DNA of 64,000 nt from the NCBI RefSeq assembly GCF_024138125.1, contig NZ_CP099993.1, positions 1,798,001 through 1,862,000 on the forward strand, in the 5' to 3' direction. Position numbers and translations under genes: made by a program. The number at the start of each line of letters is the position of its first letter. Position 1 is the first letter of the stretch. The notes beneath the pieces were generated by a model. The model worked only from the letters and a program-made list of their open reading frames with translations. It did no database searches and was not told the origin of the DNA. This DNA is from Halorussus salilacus (lineage in GTDB: Archaea; Halobacteriota; Halobacteria; Halobacteriales; Haladaptataceae). Positions 9,071-18,586 of the stretch are shown in pieces.

Positions 9071-9193
9071 TTAGTCCGGGACCTCGATTCCGGTCCCGCA
9101 GACCGGACAGGCGTACCCGTCCTCGTCCTCGTTCGACTTCGACTGGGCTCCCGACCAACCACACTCCGGACAGAGGCTCGTCTGGGCGTCCAT
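9071..9193 (-). CDS. Small two-CPxCG zinc-ribbon protein
   Basis: A 40-aa ORF with two zinc knuckles, CPECG near residues 8-12 and CPVCG near 29-33, joined by a charged linker. This is a typical haloarchaeal zinc-finger microprotein that probably binds one Zn ion. It is convergent with prf1, with 4 bp between the stops. Its function is unknown. The paired knuckles and full-length fit in the gap support a real gene. Confidence 0.7.
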   Translation of the reverse strand: MDAQTSLCPECGWSGAQSKSNEDEDGYACPVCGTGIEVPD

Positions 9194-9307
9194 GTCGGGG
9201 CCGTGATACTCCTGACTGAAAAATCCACGGTCCGTCGAGGGGCTCTCGGCCCGGGCTCCCCGCGTTCGCTCGCGGCGGCTACGCCAGCGGTATCCGCTCG
9301 CGGAAAT

Positions 9308-10300
9308 TCAGGCCAGCGGCGTCCGCTCGACCACTTGGCCGTCGTAGGTCGGGTACTGCTCGACGATCTCGCCCTTCTCGACGTCGCCCTCCTCGACCAT
9401 CTCTTCGAGCAGCCACCACGCGAGTTCGACGTGCTCGGACTTGACCGTGTAGAACTCCTCGGGGACGCCGAGTTCCCGCAGGCGCTGTTCGGTCGCCCAC
9501 GTCTTGCCGTAGACGAGAGTGCCGTCGTCGGTCACGTCGTCGAACTCCCGGCGGATGTTCCGAGCCATCCGCTTCATGCGGTTGCGGTGCTGGGCGGCGT
9601 CCTTGAACACCGAGGTGCAGAAGTAGACCCGGTCGTGGTCGCCCATCTCGTCGAGAATCCCCTTCGAGCCCTCGACCGCGCTCATGTGGCCGTCCTGTAG
9701 CTCGAAGCCCTTCTCCTGCATCCGGCGGTAGTTGCCCTGGCTCATCTCGAACTCGTTGACGTTGCAGAACTCCGCCGCGCCCTCGTCCAAGAATTCGAGG
9801 AACTCCTCCTCGGCGCGGATGCCCGGAATCTCGAAGGCGGGGGTCAGCCCCTCCTCGCGGGCGACGTAGAGGATGTCCTCCCACTCGGTGCCGTGCATCT
9901 CGCCCCAGAGTTCCAGCGGCGGGTGGAACCGAATCTCGTCGAGTCCGGCCTCCGAGAGCCTGCGCATGTTCTCCCGACCGCCCGTGATGCCGGTGTAGAG
10001 GTGGGTGTGGTGGTCCTCGCCGAACTCCTCCTTCAGAAGCGAGAGGTACCGACACGTCTTCTCCATGGCCTCCTGGGGCTCGCCGCCCGTGATGGAGGTC
10101 CCGAGCGCGTCCATGCGCTTGGCCTCGGCGATGACGTCCTCGTCGGACTCGACCTTCCGCTCGTTGGCGTACACGTCGGTGACGTTCTTGCGGTTCTCGC
10201 CGAGGGGACAGTAGAAGCAGTCCCGCTGGTCGCAGTAGCCGTAGACGAACAGGACCATCTTGCCCCCCTCGGCGCACTGTTCGCAGCCCTTCGAGATCAT
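9308..10300 (-). CDS. Radical SAM protein with CX4CX2C cluster motif
   Basis: A 330-aa protein. The radical SAM fold is shown by YCDQRDCFYCPLGE near residues 22-35 and by the GGEP motif (SITGGEPQEAM). The first two cluster cysteines are separated by four residues, not the usual three, and there is an extra CEQC pair at residues 6-9. Strand motifs such as EIRFHPP and TPAFEIPG complete the barrel, and the C-terminal 60 residues are hydrophilic. The substrate is unknown. It stands alone between prf1 and a DUF373 gene. Confidence 0.88.
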   Translation of the reverse strand: MISKGCEQCAEGGKMVLFVYGYCDQRDCFYCPLGENRKNVTDVYANERKVESDEDVIAEAKRMDALGTSITGGEPQEAMEKTCRYLSLLKEEFGEDHHTHLYTGITGGRENMRRLSEAGLDEIRFHPPLELWGEMHGTEWEDILYVAREEGLTPAFEIPGIRAEEEFLEFLDEGAAEFCNVNEFEMSQGNYRRMQEKGFELQDGHMSAVEGSKGILDEMGDHDRVYFCTSVFKDAAQHRNRMKRMARNIRREFDDVTDDGTLVYGKTWATEQRLRELGVPEEFYTVKSEHVELAWWLLEEMVEEGDVEKGEIVEQYPTYDGQVVERTPLA

Positions 10301-10440
10301 TCAGTTGTCCCCGTCTACAGGGCCGACGCTGAAAAACCGTGCGCATTCGGCTTCGAGAATCGAGCGAGTCCGGAACCCCGATTCCGACCTCTCTGGGGCG
10401 TCCCGAAAGAAGTTAAACCCCGGACGCATAGCCCCGGGTA

Positions 10441-11532
10441 ATGTTGCTGGTCCTGTGCGTGGACCTCGACGACGACCTCGGCCGGAAGACCGACTTCGAC
10501 ACCCCCGTCGTCGGCCGCGACGAGGTCGAGGACGCCGCGGTAGCGCTGGCGACCGCCGACCCCGAGGACAGCGACGTGAACGTCCTGTTCGAGGGCGTCC
10601 ACCTCGCCGACCGCATCGACGACGAGAACGTGGAGGTCGCGGTCGTCACGGGCGAGGAGGGGAGCGACGTCGCCGCGAACCGGGCGGTCGGCGACGAGGT
10701 CGACGAGGTGCTGGCGGGTCTCTCGACCAGCGAAGAGGTCCGGGCGGTCATCGTCACCGACGGCGCGCAGGACGAGAGCGTCATCCCGGTCATCCGCTCG
10801 CGGGTGCCCGTCGACGCGGTCCGCCGGGTGGTCGTCCGGCAGGCTCAGGACCTCGAATCGATGTACTACACCATGAAACAGGTCCTCGACGACCCCGAGA
10901 CGCGGGGCACCATCCTCGTCCCCCTCGGTATCCTGTTGCTCATCTACCCGCTCGCGGTCGTCTCCGACTGGGTCGGCCTGCCCGGCGCGGCCGTCTTCGG
11001 GTTCACCTCCGGACTGCTCGGCCTCTACGTCCTCGGGCGGGGACTGGGAGTCGAGCGACTCCTCGACAGCGCGGCCGAGAAGGCCAGAAACGGCCTCTAC
11101 GCCGGTCGGGTCACGCTCATCACCTACGTCGTCGCGGCCGCCCTGCTGGTCATCGGCGGCGTTCGGGGCGTCGAGATGCTCGAGACCGTCCAGGCCGACG
11201 CGACCGACCCCGTCGGCCCCCTCCGGGTACTCGCGGCGCTCGTCTACGGCGCGGTAACGTGGTTCACCGCGGCGGGCATCACCACCAGCCTCGGCCAGAT
11301 AACCGACGAGTACCTGGCCGACCGCTTCCGGTGGCGCTACCTCAACGCGCCGTTCTACGTCGTCGCCATCGCGGTCGTCCTCCACGCCGTCAGCGCCTAC
11401 TTCCTCGGGCGGGTCCCCCTGACCTACCTCGCGGTGATGCTCACCGTCGGCACCCTGCTGGGGCTGTCGAGCACGCTCGCGTTCGCCATCGCGGAGTCAC
11501 GGCGGTCCCGGCGGGCCGAGCAGGTCAGCTAG
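10441..11532 (+). CDS. DUF373 family membrane protein
   Basis: A 363-aa protein. The N-terminal 135 residues form a soluble domain (LVLCVDLDDDLG, later AVIVTDGAQDE). Several hydrophobic helices follow, from about residue 155 (GTILVPLGILLLIYPLAVV), and a basic tail ends the protein. This is the DUF373 layout found across Archaea; the function is not known. It is convergent with the prenyl synthase, with 2 bp between the stops. Confidence 0.88.
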   Translation: MLLVLCVDLDDDLGRKTDFDTPVVGRDEVEDAAVALATADPEDSDVNVLFEGVHLADRIDDENVEVAVVTGEEGSDVAANRAVGDEVDEVLAGLSTSEEVRAVIVTDGAQDESVIPVIRSRVPVDAVRRVVVRQAQDLESMYYTMKQVLDDPETRGTILVPLGILLLIYPLAVVSDWVGLPGAAVFGFTSGLLGLYVLGRGLGVERLLDSAAEKARNGLYAGRVTLITYVVAAALLVIGGVRGVEMLETVQADATDPVGPLRVLAALVYGAVTWFTAAGITTSLGQITDEYLADRFRWRYLNAPFYVVAIAVVLHAVSAYFLGRVPLTYLAVMLTVGTLLGLSSTLAFAIAESRRSRRAEQVS

Positions 11533-11534
11533 AA

Positions 11535-12377
11535 TCAGTGCTCGCGAGTCACGACGAACGCCGCCAAGTCACGGAGGTAGCCCGTCGCGGTCGAATCGGG
11601 CGTCTCCGCCCGGTCGAGCGCCGCCAGCGCCGCCTCGGAGTACTCGTGTGCGAGGTCGTCGGCCTCCTCGGCGTCGAGGTCGGTCACCCGCACGATTGAC
11701 GGTCGGCCCATCTCGGCGTCGTGACCCGTCGGCTTGCCGAGGTCGTCGGCGTCGGCGGTCGCGTCGAGCACGTCGTCGCGTATCTGGAAGGCGATTCCGA
11801 CCTTCTCGGCGTACTCGCCGAACGCCTCGACCGTCGCGGGGTCGGCGTCGGCCGCCAGCGCCCCCAGCTCGGCGGCCGCCCGGAACAGCGCGCCGGTCTT
11901 GCGGCGGGCCAGTTCCATGTACTCCTCGCGGTCGGTGGGGCGGGCGACGAGTTCGGTGGCCTCGCCCTCGCCGAGTTCGACCATCGCGTCGGCGACCGCC
12001 TCCATCGCCCGCGGGTCGGGCGAGAACAGCTCGAACGCCTCCCCGAGCAGGCCGTCGCTGGCGATGATGGCCGGGCCGTGGCCGAACTCCGCCCACGCGC
12101 TCGCGTTCCCCCGGCGCACGCTCGACCGGTCGATGATGTCGTCGACGACCAGCGAGGCGTCGTGGACGAGTTCCACCCCCACCGCGAAGTCGACGGCGTC
12201 TTCGGCTTTCCCACCGGCCGCCTCGCAGGAGAGGACCGTCACGGTGGGCCGGACGCGCTTGCCCCCCGACAGCGCGACGTGGCGGACCTCCGCCGCGAGC
12301 TCCGTCGGCTCGACGCGGTCGAGGACGGTTTCGAGGCGCTCCTCGACCAAAGCGCGGCGGGACTCGGGATACTCCAT
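11535..12377 (-). CDS. Isoprenyl diphosphate synthase (GGPP-type)
   Basis: 280 aa. Trans-prenyltransferase with both aspartate-rich motifs, DDIID at residues 79-83 and DDVLD at 201-205, and the GGKRVRP substrate-binding block at 38-44. It condenses allylic diphosphates with IPP; in haloarchaea the product feeds archaeol lipids, quinones or carotenoids. The sequence does not tell the product chain length. It is shorter than the roughly 340-aa main haloarchaeal GGPP synthase, so it may be a second paralogue. Confidence 0.9.
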   Translation of the reverse strand: MEYPESRRALVEERLETVLDRVEPTELAAEVRHVALSGGKRVRPTVTVLSCEAAGGKAEDAVDFAVGVELVHDASLVVDDIIDRSSVRRGNASAWAEFGHGPAIIASDGLLGEAFELFSPDPRAMEAVADAMVELGEGEATELVARPTDREEYMELARRKTGALFRAAAELGALAADADPATVEAFGEYAEKVGIAFQIRDDVLDATADADDLGKPTGHDAEMGRPSIVRVTDLDAEEADDLAHEYSEAALAALDRAETPDSTATGYLRDLAAFVVTREH

Positions 12378-12486
12378 CGACCGGGACTGAGGGCCGGGCA
12401 GAAAAGTAGGTGACGATAGCGCGTCGATTCGACGTCGACGAAAAACGCACTCGCGGTCTCGCGGGACCCGCCGAGTCGGCCCGGAG

Positions 12487-13437
12487 TTACTCGAACTCCT
12501 CGATGAGCTCCGGCACGACCTCGAACAGGTCGCCGACGATGCCGTAGTCGGCGATGTCGAAGATGGGCGCGTTCGGGTCGGTGTTGATGGCGATGATGGT
12601 ATCCGCGCCCTTCATGCCAGCGACGTGCTGGACCGCGCCCGAGATGCCGATGGCGAGGTAGACGTCAGGTGTGACGACCTTGCCCGACTGGCCGACCTGC
12701 CGGTTCTTCGGGAGCCAGCCGTTGTCCACGATGGGCCGCGAGGACGCGAGCGTCGCGTCGGTCGCCTCCACGAGGTCGCGGATGAGGTCGAGGTTCTCCT
12801 CCTCCTCGATGCCGCGTCCGATGGAGACGATGAAGTCGGCCTCGCTGATGTCGACGTCGCCGCCGCCGACCTCCTCGAAGCCGGTGACGGTCGACCCCGA
12901 ATCGGCGTCGATGTCGGCCTCGAACGCCGAGACCTCGGCGTCACCGACGCCCTCCGCGGCGGGCCACTCGGCGTCGCGGATGGTGACCGCCTGCCGGTCG
13001 CCGCCGACCTTGACGGTGGTCTCGACCTTCGAACCGTACATCTCGCGGGTGACGGTGAGGCCGTCGTCGTAGTCGAGTCCCACGGCGTCGGTCGCCAGCG
13101 GGAGGTCGAGCCGGTTCGCCACCGCGGGCGCGTAGTCGAGTCCGTTGACGCTGTTTGGCATCAGCAGGACCTGCGGGTCGAGGTCGGCGTGGAGCGCCTC
13201 GACGGCCTGCACGTACACGTCGTGGTTGAACTCCTCGCCCTCGTCGACGGTGTGGATGACGTCGACGCCCTCGCGGTCGAGGTCCTCGGCGAACCGCTCC
13301 GTGTCGCCGCCGATGACGGCGAGGTGGAGGTCGCCGCCGGTCTCGTCGGCGAGGTCCCGCCCGGCGGAGATGACCTCGTAGCTCACGTCCCGGAGTTCCC
13401 CGCGGCGGTGTTCGGTGACGGCCAGCACGTCGCTCAT
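12487..13437 (-). CDS. etfA: Electron transfer flavoprotein, alpha subunit
   Basis: 316 aa. The C-terminal FAD-binding domain is clear: [20 protein letters not shown], then [13 protein letters not shown] and [13 protein letters not shown]. The start [16 protein letters not shown] overlaps the etfB stop by 4 bp (ATGA), so translation is coupled. With EtfB it forms a heterodimer that carries electrons from acyl-CoA and other dehydrogenases to an ETF:quinone oxidoreductase. Confidence 0.96.
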   Translation of the reverse strand: MSDVLAVTEHRRGELRDVSYEVISAGRDLADETGGDLHLAVIGGDTERFAEDLDREGVDVIHTVDEGEEFNHDVYVQAVEALHADLDPQVLLMPNSVNGLDYAPAVANRLDLPLATDAVGLDYDDGLTVTREMYGSKVETTVKVGGDRQAVTIRDAEWPAAEGVGDAEVSAFEADIDADSGSTVTGFEEVGGGDVDISEADFIVSIGRGIEEEENLDLIRDLVEATDATLASSRPIVDNGWLPKNRQVGQSGKVVTPDVYLAIGISGAVQHVAGMKGADTIIAINTDPNAPIFDIADYGIVGDLFEVVPELIEEFE

Positions 13438-14225
13438 TCTGCCACCCCCTTCTCGCGGAGGACGGTAGCGAGTTTCCCGGCGGTGTCGCTCGCGTCGCCC
13501 TCGAATAGCTCGGCGTCGCTCTCGCTCTCGGGTTCGTACATCGAGGTCAGCGTGAGGTCGCTCTCGACCGCCCCGGCGTCGAGCCCGAGGTCGGCGAGGC
13601 TCTTGGGCGCGATCTCCTTGCTCTGGGCCTGTCGGATGCCCCGGAGGCTGGCGTACCGCGGCTCGTTGATGCCCGTCTGGATGGTCAGCACCGCGGGGAG
13701 CTCGATGTCGGTCAGCTCCTCGACGCCGCCCTCCAGTTCGCGGTGGACGTGCGCGACGCCCGCGTCGTGGTCGTAGTCGAGCGCGTTGACGACCGCGCCC
13801 CACTGGAAGCCAATCTGGTCGGCCAGCGAGACGCCGGTCGCGCCGAGCGCGTCGTCGCCCGACTGGACGCCGGTCAACACGAGGTCGGGCGCTTCCTCCT
13901 CGACGACCGCAGACAGGAGATTGGTCTTCGTCTCCACGTCGAGCATGTCGGGTTCTTCGAGCGCGTCGTCCCAGATTCTGACCGCGCGGTCGGCCCCCTT
14001 CGCGAGCGCCATCCGGATGGTCTCCTCGGCGCGCTCGGGACCGATGGTGACGGTCACGACCTCCTCGGCCGGGCCGTCTTCTTTCAGTTGGACGGCCTCC
14101 TCGACCGCGTAGTCGTCCCACTCGTTCAGGTCGTACTCGAGGTAGCGCTCGCCTACCTCGGTCCCCTCTATCTCGAAGTCGTCGGCGACTTCGGCGACCT
14201 CCTTCACAGTCACCAGGACCTTCAT
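13434..14225 (-). CDS. etfB: Electron transfer flavoprotein, beta subunit
   Basis: 263 aa, a normal length. It starts MKVLVTVKEVAEV and carries the family blocks YDLNEWDDYAVEEAVQLKE and LVLTGVQSGDDALGATG, which form the AMP/domain III region. The LPAVLTIQTGINEPRYASLRG-type signature lies at about residue 180, split here only by quotation length. It is the first gene of the etfBA pair. Confidence 0.96.
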   Translation of the reverse strand: MKVLVTVKEVAEVADDFEIEGTEVGERYLEYDLNEWDDYAVEEAVQLKEDGPAEEVVTVTIGPERAEETIRMALAKGADRAVRIWDDALEEPDMLDVETKTNLLSAVVEEEAPDLVLTGVQSGDDALGATGVSLADQIGFQWGAVVNALDYDHDAGVAHVHRELEGGVEELTDIELPAVLTIQTGINEPRYASLRGIRQAQSKEIAPKSLADLGLDAGAVESDLTLTSMYEPESESDAELFEGDASDTAGKLATVLREKGVAE

Positions 14226-14294
14226 AATAAATGCGTCTCGGGCGCGGGGGTAAACGTTTTCGAAACGCGCGACGCGATGCCGACCGTTTCCGTG

Positions 14295-15461
14295 CTAGTC
14301 GGTGTCGGTCACGTCCTCGTCGGGGAGGGTGATGAGGTTCTCGCGCCCGATCCGGAGTTTGTCGACCTGCTCGTCGTCGTCCATCTTCGAGAGCAGTTGG
14401 GAGACCTTCGCGTTCGACCACTTGGTCTCCGAGACGATCTTGGCCTGCTTCATCCGCCCGTCGTTCTGCCGGAGCAGTCGAAGCACGCGCTCCTCGTCGC
14501 TCAACAGTTCGACGTCGTCCTCTTCGCCCTCGTCGTTCCCTTCGACTTCGCTCGCGGCTGACCGGTCGGATTCGTCCGGCGATTCCGGCCCCGTCGCGGT
14601 CGCTCGGGCCCGGGCCGTCTCGGCCACCCCCGGGTCGTCGCGGCGCTGGGTCCAGGCGTAGGCCCCGAGCCCGCCGACCACGAACAGCAGTAGCGCGACT
14701 CCGGGTAGCCCCCCGAATTCGGAGAGACCGCCGGAAGGCGTTTCGGTTTGGGTTTCGGTTTGGGTTTCGGTGTTCGACCGCGGCGCGTACACGACGGTTA
14801 TATCGCCGGGTTCGAACGCCTGTGGCCCCTCGTAGTGGAGTTCGTTGAAGTTGGTCACGCCCTTGGGCGTGTCCTGAACGACGTACCCGTCGGGGCCCTC
14901 GATGATGAGCCGCTGGTCCTCGCTCAACACCGGTAGCCACGTCCCGGACTCGGTCGTGAACGCGTCGTCGAGGAGTATCTGGCCGTCATCCATTCGGGTG
15001 AAGTTCGTCCAAGTGAACGACAGCGTCAGGACGCCGAGCGTGCTGTTGTCCCGGAGCTCCGCCGACCGGTCGACCGACGCAACGGTCATCTCTCGGTCGG
15101 TGGTCGTCCGGTCTGCGATGCGTTCGAAGGTGTCCGGGGCGAAGCCGACGTCGGCTCCCCCGTTCTCGTACTCGGTCGCGAGCTCTCGAAACGCCTCGGT
15201 CTCGTTCTCGTCCCGGAGGACGAACCGGGTCGTGACGTTCCAGCGGGCGTCGCCGTCGTCTCGGAGGGCGATTCGCATCGTCGTCCCGGCGTGCGAAGTG
15301 TTGTTATCGTCGATGGTCGTGGTGTTTTTGGTCCCTTCTTGGGTGACCGTGTCCGACAGCTCCGCGGTGCGGACTCGGTCGTCCGGTGGTTGACCGACGC
15401 CGACACCGGCGGCGGAACCGAGGAGGAGGAGAGCGATCAGGAGGGCGGCGAACAACCGCAT
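14295..15461 (-). CDS. Secreted-sensor membrane protein with C-terminal winged HTH
   Basis: About 388 aa from MRLFAALLIAL; the frame extends 37 codons upstream, but the signal peptide fixes this start. The order is signal peptide (1-25), an exported domain to about 215, a QTETQTETQTET linker, one membrane helix near 250-270 (GVALLLFVVGGLGAYAW), a charged cytoplasmic linker, and a winged helix-turn-helix (EERVLRLLRQNDGRMKQAKI). This fits haloarchaeal membrane-anchored regulators (DUF7345/DUF7343-like). It is divergent from the secreted protein at 15618, a likely partner or target. Confidence 0.8.
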   Translation of the reverse strand: MRLFAALLIALLLLGSAAGVGVGQPPDDRVRTAELSDTVTQEGTKNTTTIDDNNTSHAGTTMRIALRDDGDARWNVTTRFVLRDENETEAFRELATEYENGGADVGFAPDTFERIADRTTTDREMTVASVDRSAELRDNSTLGVLTLSFTWTNFTRMDDGQILLDDAFTTESGTWLPVLSEDQRLIIEGPDGYVVQDTPKGVTNFNELHYEGPQAFEPGDITVVYAPRSNTETQTETQTETPSGGLSEFGGLPGVALLLFVVGGLGAYAWTQRRDDPGVAETARARATATGPESPDESDRSAASEVEGNDEGEEDDVELLSDEERVLRLLRQNDGRMKQAKIVSETKWSNAKVSQLLSKMDDDEQVDKLRIGRENLITLPDEDVTDTD

Positions 15462-15617
15462 ACAGTCGCGTGAACACGCCGACAAGAAAATACTTTCCAT
15501 CCCCCGCGATAAAACGTCAGCGCGCTCTTTGAAAGGTTTCGGGCGCTCTGGTCGGTTCCTGATCGGCTTCACACTTCCGCATGTATTTTAATGATGGGCC
15601 GTAGAGATGGGGACGAA

Positions 15618-16871
15618 ATGCGACTCGCCCCCGTTATGCTGGCGTTACTGCTCGCCCTCTCCCCCGGTGCAGTTGCGATGCAGGCGTCGGCACCCACGCC
15701 CTCGACCGCGACGCAGTCTGCCACCGCCAGCGTCGGTCCGTCGCTGAACGAGAACACGACGGCCGTCCTGACGCTCGGGACCGAACCGGAGCGCACGTCG
15801 TTCGACTCGCCGTCGACTTCGTTGGGAAGTTCGCTCGCGGCCGACCGCGAGGCGTTCGAGACGGAACTCAGCGTTCGGTCGCTCGACGCGGAGCTGGAAT
15901 CGGCCGACAGCGAATCCCAGAAAAAGCAGGTCCTCACTCGGTACCGTTATCGGATAGAGAACCGCGTTATCTCGCTGGAATCCGAGGAGAAGCACGCGAC
16001 GGACGCCTTCTCGAACGGGTCGATATCGTCGTCGGAGTACGTCCGGACGCTGGCCCGCATCGACAGCGAGGCCGAACACGTCCTCCACACCACTCGGGCG
16101 GTACAGAGACGCGCGGCGCAGGTCCCCGACTTCGGGATGCCGAACATCTACGCGTCGGTGCAGGTGCGACTCCTCCCGCTCGAAGGTCCTATCCGGGACC
16201 GAGTCGCGAAGGCGCTCGATGGGACCGCTGATCCGGTCGAAGTTCACGTTTCCGCTGCCGAGACTGGCGTCGTGCTCTCGATGATTCGCGACGACGAGTA
16301 CGTCCGAGAGGTGGTTCGACCCGACCGCCGCGACTCCAGTAAGACCGAGTCGTTGACCCCCAGCGAGGCGCTGGATTTGGTCTCGGAACAGTACCCCTGG
16401 ACCCGAAACAACTCCGCCGGTGGCAGTAGCTCTCGGTACAGCTCTACCGACGTGTACGACGTGACGATAAGCCACAGCCACGGGAACCTCACAGCGTCCC
16501 TCGACGCTGGCACTGGGGAGATATTCAAGGAAGTCCAGTACAAGCGTCTGTCCGGTCAAGGGACTCTCCCGCCGGGTCCCGGCGTTCGGAACACCACCGA
16601 GGGGCAGTTCGGCTCCGAGAACGTCACCCTCACGGTGAACCGGACGTACGCGGGCGGACCGCTCCGCGCGCAACTCACGAACGAGACGGGCGAGCCCCTT
16701 GACGGTGAGATCTCTGTGGACGGCGAATCCGTCGGAACGACGGGTGAGGACGGCGTCGTCTGGACGCTCGGTCCGGACGAGGCCTTCCGCGTGACCGGAA
16801 CCTACGACGGGACGACCGTCGAGGTGACCACCACGCCGGTCGACCTCGACGACGAGTCGTCCGAAGGTTGA
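15618..16871 (+). CDS. Exported protein, DUF7096-like, divergent from HTH sensor
   Basis: About 417 aa from MRLAPVMLALLLALSPGAVA; nine further in-frame codons precede this ATG. A signal peptide leads into a Ser/Thr-rich linker, a long helical region (about residues 80-190, ending DFGMPNIYASVQV), a central YDVTISHSHGNLTASLDAG domain and a C-terminal Ig-like module (GEPLDGEISVDGESVG). There is no C-terminal anchor, so it is probably secreted or held by the surface. I recall such proteins next to membrane HTH sensors in haloarchaea, which is the arrangement here. The function is unknown. Confidence 0.72.
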   Translation: MRLAPVMLALLLALSPGAVAMQASAPTPSTATQSATASVGPSLNENTTAVLTLGTEPERTSFDSPSTSLGSSLAADREAFETELSVRSLDAELESADSESQKKQVLTRYRYRIENRVISLESEEKHATDAFSNGSISSSEYVRTLARIDSEAEHVLHTTRAVQRRAAQVPDFGMPNIYASVQVRLLPLEGPIRDRVAKALDGTADPVEVHVSAAETGVVLSMIRDDEYVREVVRPDRRDSSKTESLTPSEALDLVSEQYPWTRNNSAGGSSSRYSSTDVYDVTISHSHGNLTASLDAGTGEIFKEVQYKRLSGQGTLPPGPGVRNTTEGQFGSENVTLTVNRTYAGGPLRAQLTNETGEPLDGEISVDGESVGTTGEDGVVWTLGPDEAFRVTGTYDGTTVEVTTTPVDLDDESSEG

Positions 16872-16898
16872 AATCCGAAGCCGGGCCCAACCCTCGGC

Positions 16899-17360
16899 GT
16901 GTCCGGTCGCGCACTCTCCCCGGTCCTCGCCGTCGTCTGTCTCCTCGTCGTCACCGTGGTCCTCGCGGGCGTCGTCGGCATCGTCGCGTTCGGTACGTCG
17001 GTCCCTGACCCACCGCCCGCCGCCGCTATCGACGTGCGGGCCGACGCTGACGCCGACAGGCTCACCTTCGTCCACCGCGGTGGCGACCCGCTCGACGCCC
17101 GCGACCTCTCGCTGCGCGTTCGCGTCGACGGGACCGCGCTCGACACCCAACCGCCGGTCCCGTTCTTCTCGGCGGAGGGCTTTCACCCCGGACCGACCGG
17201 CCCGTTCAACAGCGCGACCGACCCGCGCTGGGAGCCGGGCGAGCGCGCGAGCGTCCGGCTCGCCGGGACGAACGACCCGACGCTCGCGCCGGGCGCGAGC
17301 GTCGAGGTGACGATAACGGTCCAGGAATCCGTCGTCGCGGAGGTGGAGACGACCGCGTAG
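16899..17360 (+). CDS. Type IV pilin-like protein
   Basis: 153 aa with a GTG start. The N-terminus SGRALSPVLAVVCLLVVTVV is a class III signal: G-R-A precedes SPV, then a long hydrophobic alpha-helix, as in archaeal PilA-type pilins cut by PibD. A beta-rich domain follows (residues 40-150). Pilins of this family polymerise in adhesion pili. It follows the 15618 gene by 27 bp in the same direction. Confidence 0.8.
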   Translation: MSGRALSPVLAVVCLLVVTVVLAGVVGIVAFGTSVPDPPPAAAIDVRADADADRLTFVHRGGDPLDARDLSLRVRVDGTALDTQPPVPFFSAEGFHPGPTGPFNSATDPRWEPGERASVRLAGTNDPTLAPGASVEVTITVQESVVAEVETTA

Positions 17361-17386
17361 CGACCGCTCGGGTGCGCGGGCTCGCT

Positions 17387-17423
17387 GGCGGGCGGCGGCG
17401 CGCCGTGCGCGCCGCCGCCCGCC
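17387..17423. repeat. GC-rich inverted repeat, 17-bp arms
   Basis: Perfect 17-bp arms and a 3-nt loop, between the convergent pilin-like and methyltransferase genes. The position would suit a bidirectional terminator or mRNA 3'-end stabiliser, although no T-tract follows. Confidence 0.85.
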
Positions 17424-17450
17424 TCGAAGATGCCGAGACTGCGTGCGACG

Positions 17451-18077
17451 CTACTCCCCGTCGGGGTCGCGCGCGACGGTCGTAATCGCGATGTCGGGGT
17501 CGTAGGAGGGACCCATCTCTCGATGTTCGATGTCCACGTACCCCGCCTCGCGGAACATCCGGTCGGCCTCCTCGCGGTCGTAAAAGAGCATGATGGCGTC
17601 GGCGAGCTTCTGCATCACGGTCGACTTAGGATAGTTGGGCCCGACCACGAGCACCTGCCCGCCCGGTTTGACGACCCGGCGCATGTCCCGGAGGGTCGCG
17701 ACCGGGTCGGGCCAGTACTCGATGGAGCCCGACGACCAGACCACGTCGAAGGTGTCGTCCCCGAAGGGGAGGCGCTCGGCGTCGCCGCGGTAGAAGCTCA
17801 CGGGGTCGCGCTTGCCCAGCTTGTCCCACGCCTTCTCCAGCTGGTGGACGCTCTGGTCGAGGCCGTGGACGTTCTCGGTGTGTTCGAGTAGCCCCTCGGT
17901 GGCGAACCCCGTCCCGCACCCCACGTCGAGCACCCGGTCGTCCTCGTCGATGTCGAGCATCGCCAGCGCCTCGGCGCGCATCTCCTCGTTCCAGATGAAG
18001 GGGTTGACCGTGTCGTACACCTTCGAGAGGTACTTGTAGAACAGCCGCGCCCGGCTCTTGTCTTCGAGGATACCCAT
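17451..18077 (-). CDS. Class I SAM methyltransferase, quinone-methyltransferase-like
   Basis: 208 aa from MGILEDKSRARLFYKYLSKV; nine codons upstream are open but have no support. Motif I is VLDVGCGTGFATE, and WSSGSIEYWPDP and VKPGGQVLVVGP are the later SAM-fold strands. The opening KYLSKVYDTVNPFIWNEEM resembles plant and bacterial methylphytylbenzoquinol-type methyltransferases, so a menaquinone or prenylquinone ring is a plausible substrate. This is an inference from family resemblance. Confidence 0.8.
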   Translation of the reverse strand: MGILEDKSRARLFYKYLSKVYDTVNPFIWNEEMRAEALAMLDIDEDDRVLDVGCGTGFATEGLLEHTENVHGLDQSVHQLEKAWDKLGKRDPVSFYRGDAERLPFGDDTFDVVWSSGSIEYWPDPVATLRDMRRVVKPGGQVLVVGPNYPKSTVMQKLADAIMLFYDREEADRMFREAGYVDIEHREMGPSYDPDIAITTVARDPDGE

Positions 18078-18216
18078 TGGTCGCACTTCGGGCGCGCTCG
18101 CCAAATAATCCTGCCATTTCTCGCGGTGGCCGCCGGACGCGCTATCGGTCCGACCGGAGTCGCGTGGTGTGTGAACCCGTGGCGCGGGTTGGGCGCGAAC
18201 GAGAAAGTTCGCAAGT

Positions 18217-18224
18217 AGTATATA
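18217..18224 (+). promoter_or_regulatory. TATA box of atp operon
   Basis: The element agtatata is centred about 33 bp before the atpH ATG, which puts the transcript start within a few bases of the gene. Confidence 0.6.
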
Positions 18225-18253
18225 CGCGCTTCTGCAACCTTCGCGTGATTAGT

Positions 18254-18586
18254 ATGCCGAGGCCAGAGGTTCTCGAACGAATCAAGGAGGCCGAAAACGA
18301 GGCCGACGAAATCGTCGCCGAGGCCGAGGAGGCCCGCGACGACCGCATCTCCGAGGCTCGCGAAGAGGCCGACCGTATCCGCCGCGAAGCCGAGGAGGAG
18401 GCGAGCGAACTCCACGAGGAGCGACTCGCCGAGGCTCGCGAGGAAATCGAGGCCGAACGCGAGGAGCTTCTCGCCGAAGGCGAGGAGGAGCGCGAGGCCC
18501 TCGAAGCGCGCGCCAGAGAGAACGAGGAGGAAGTGACCGAGTACGTCGTGGACCTGTTCGAGGAGGCGGTGCATGCTCAGACCTGA
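18254..18586 (+). CDS. atpH: A-type ATP synthase subunit H (stalk)
   Basis: 110 aa, almost entirely a charged coiled coil (EAENEADEIVAEAEEARDD), as expected for the peripheral-stalk subunit that pairs with AtpE and holds the head against rotation. First gene of the synthase locus, with a TATA box just upstream. Its 3' end overlaps atpI by 14 bp. Confidence 0.9.
   Translation: MPRPEVLERIKEAENEADEIVAEAEEARDDRISEAREEADRIRREAEEEASELHEERLAEAREEIEAEREELLAEGEEEREALEARARENEEEVTEYVVDLFEEAVHAQT

Noticed and set aside
13438-14940. Upstream extension of the etfA frame to 817 codons
   Set aside because: It runs in another frame through etfB and the HTH gene; the ATGA overlap and the EtfA N-terminus fix the start at 13437.
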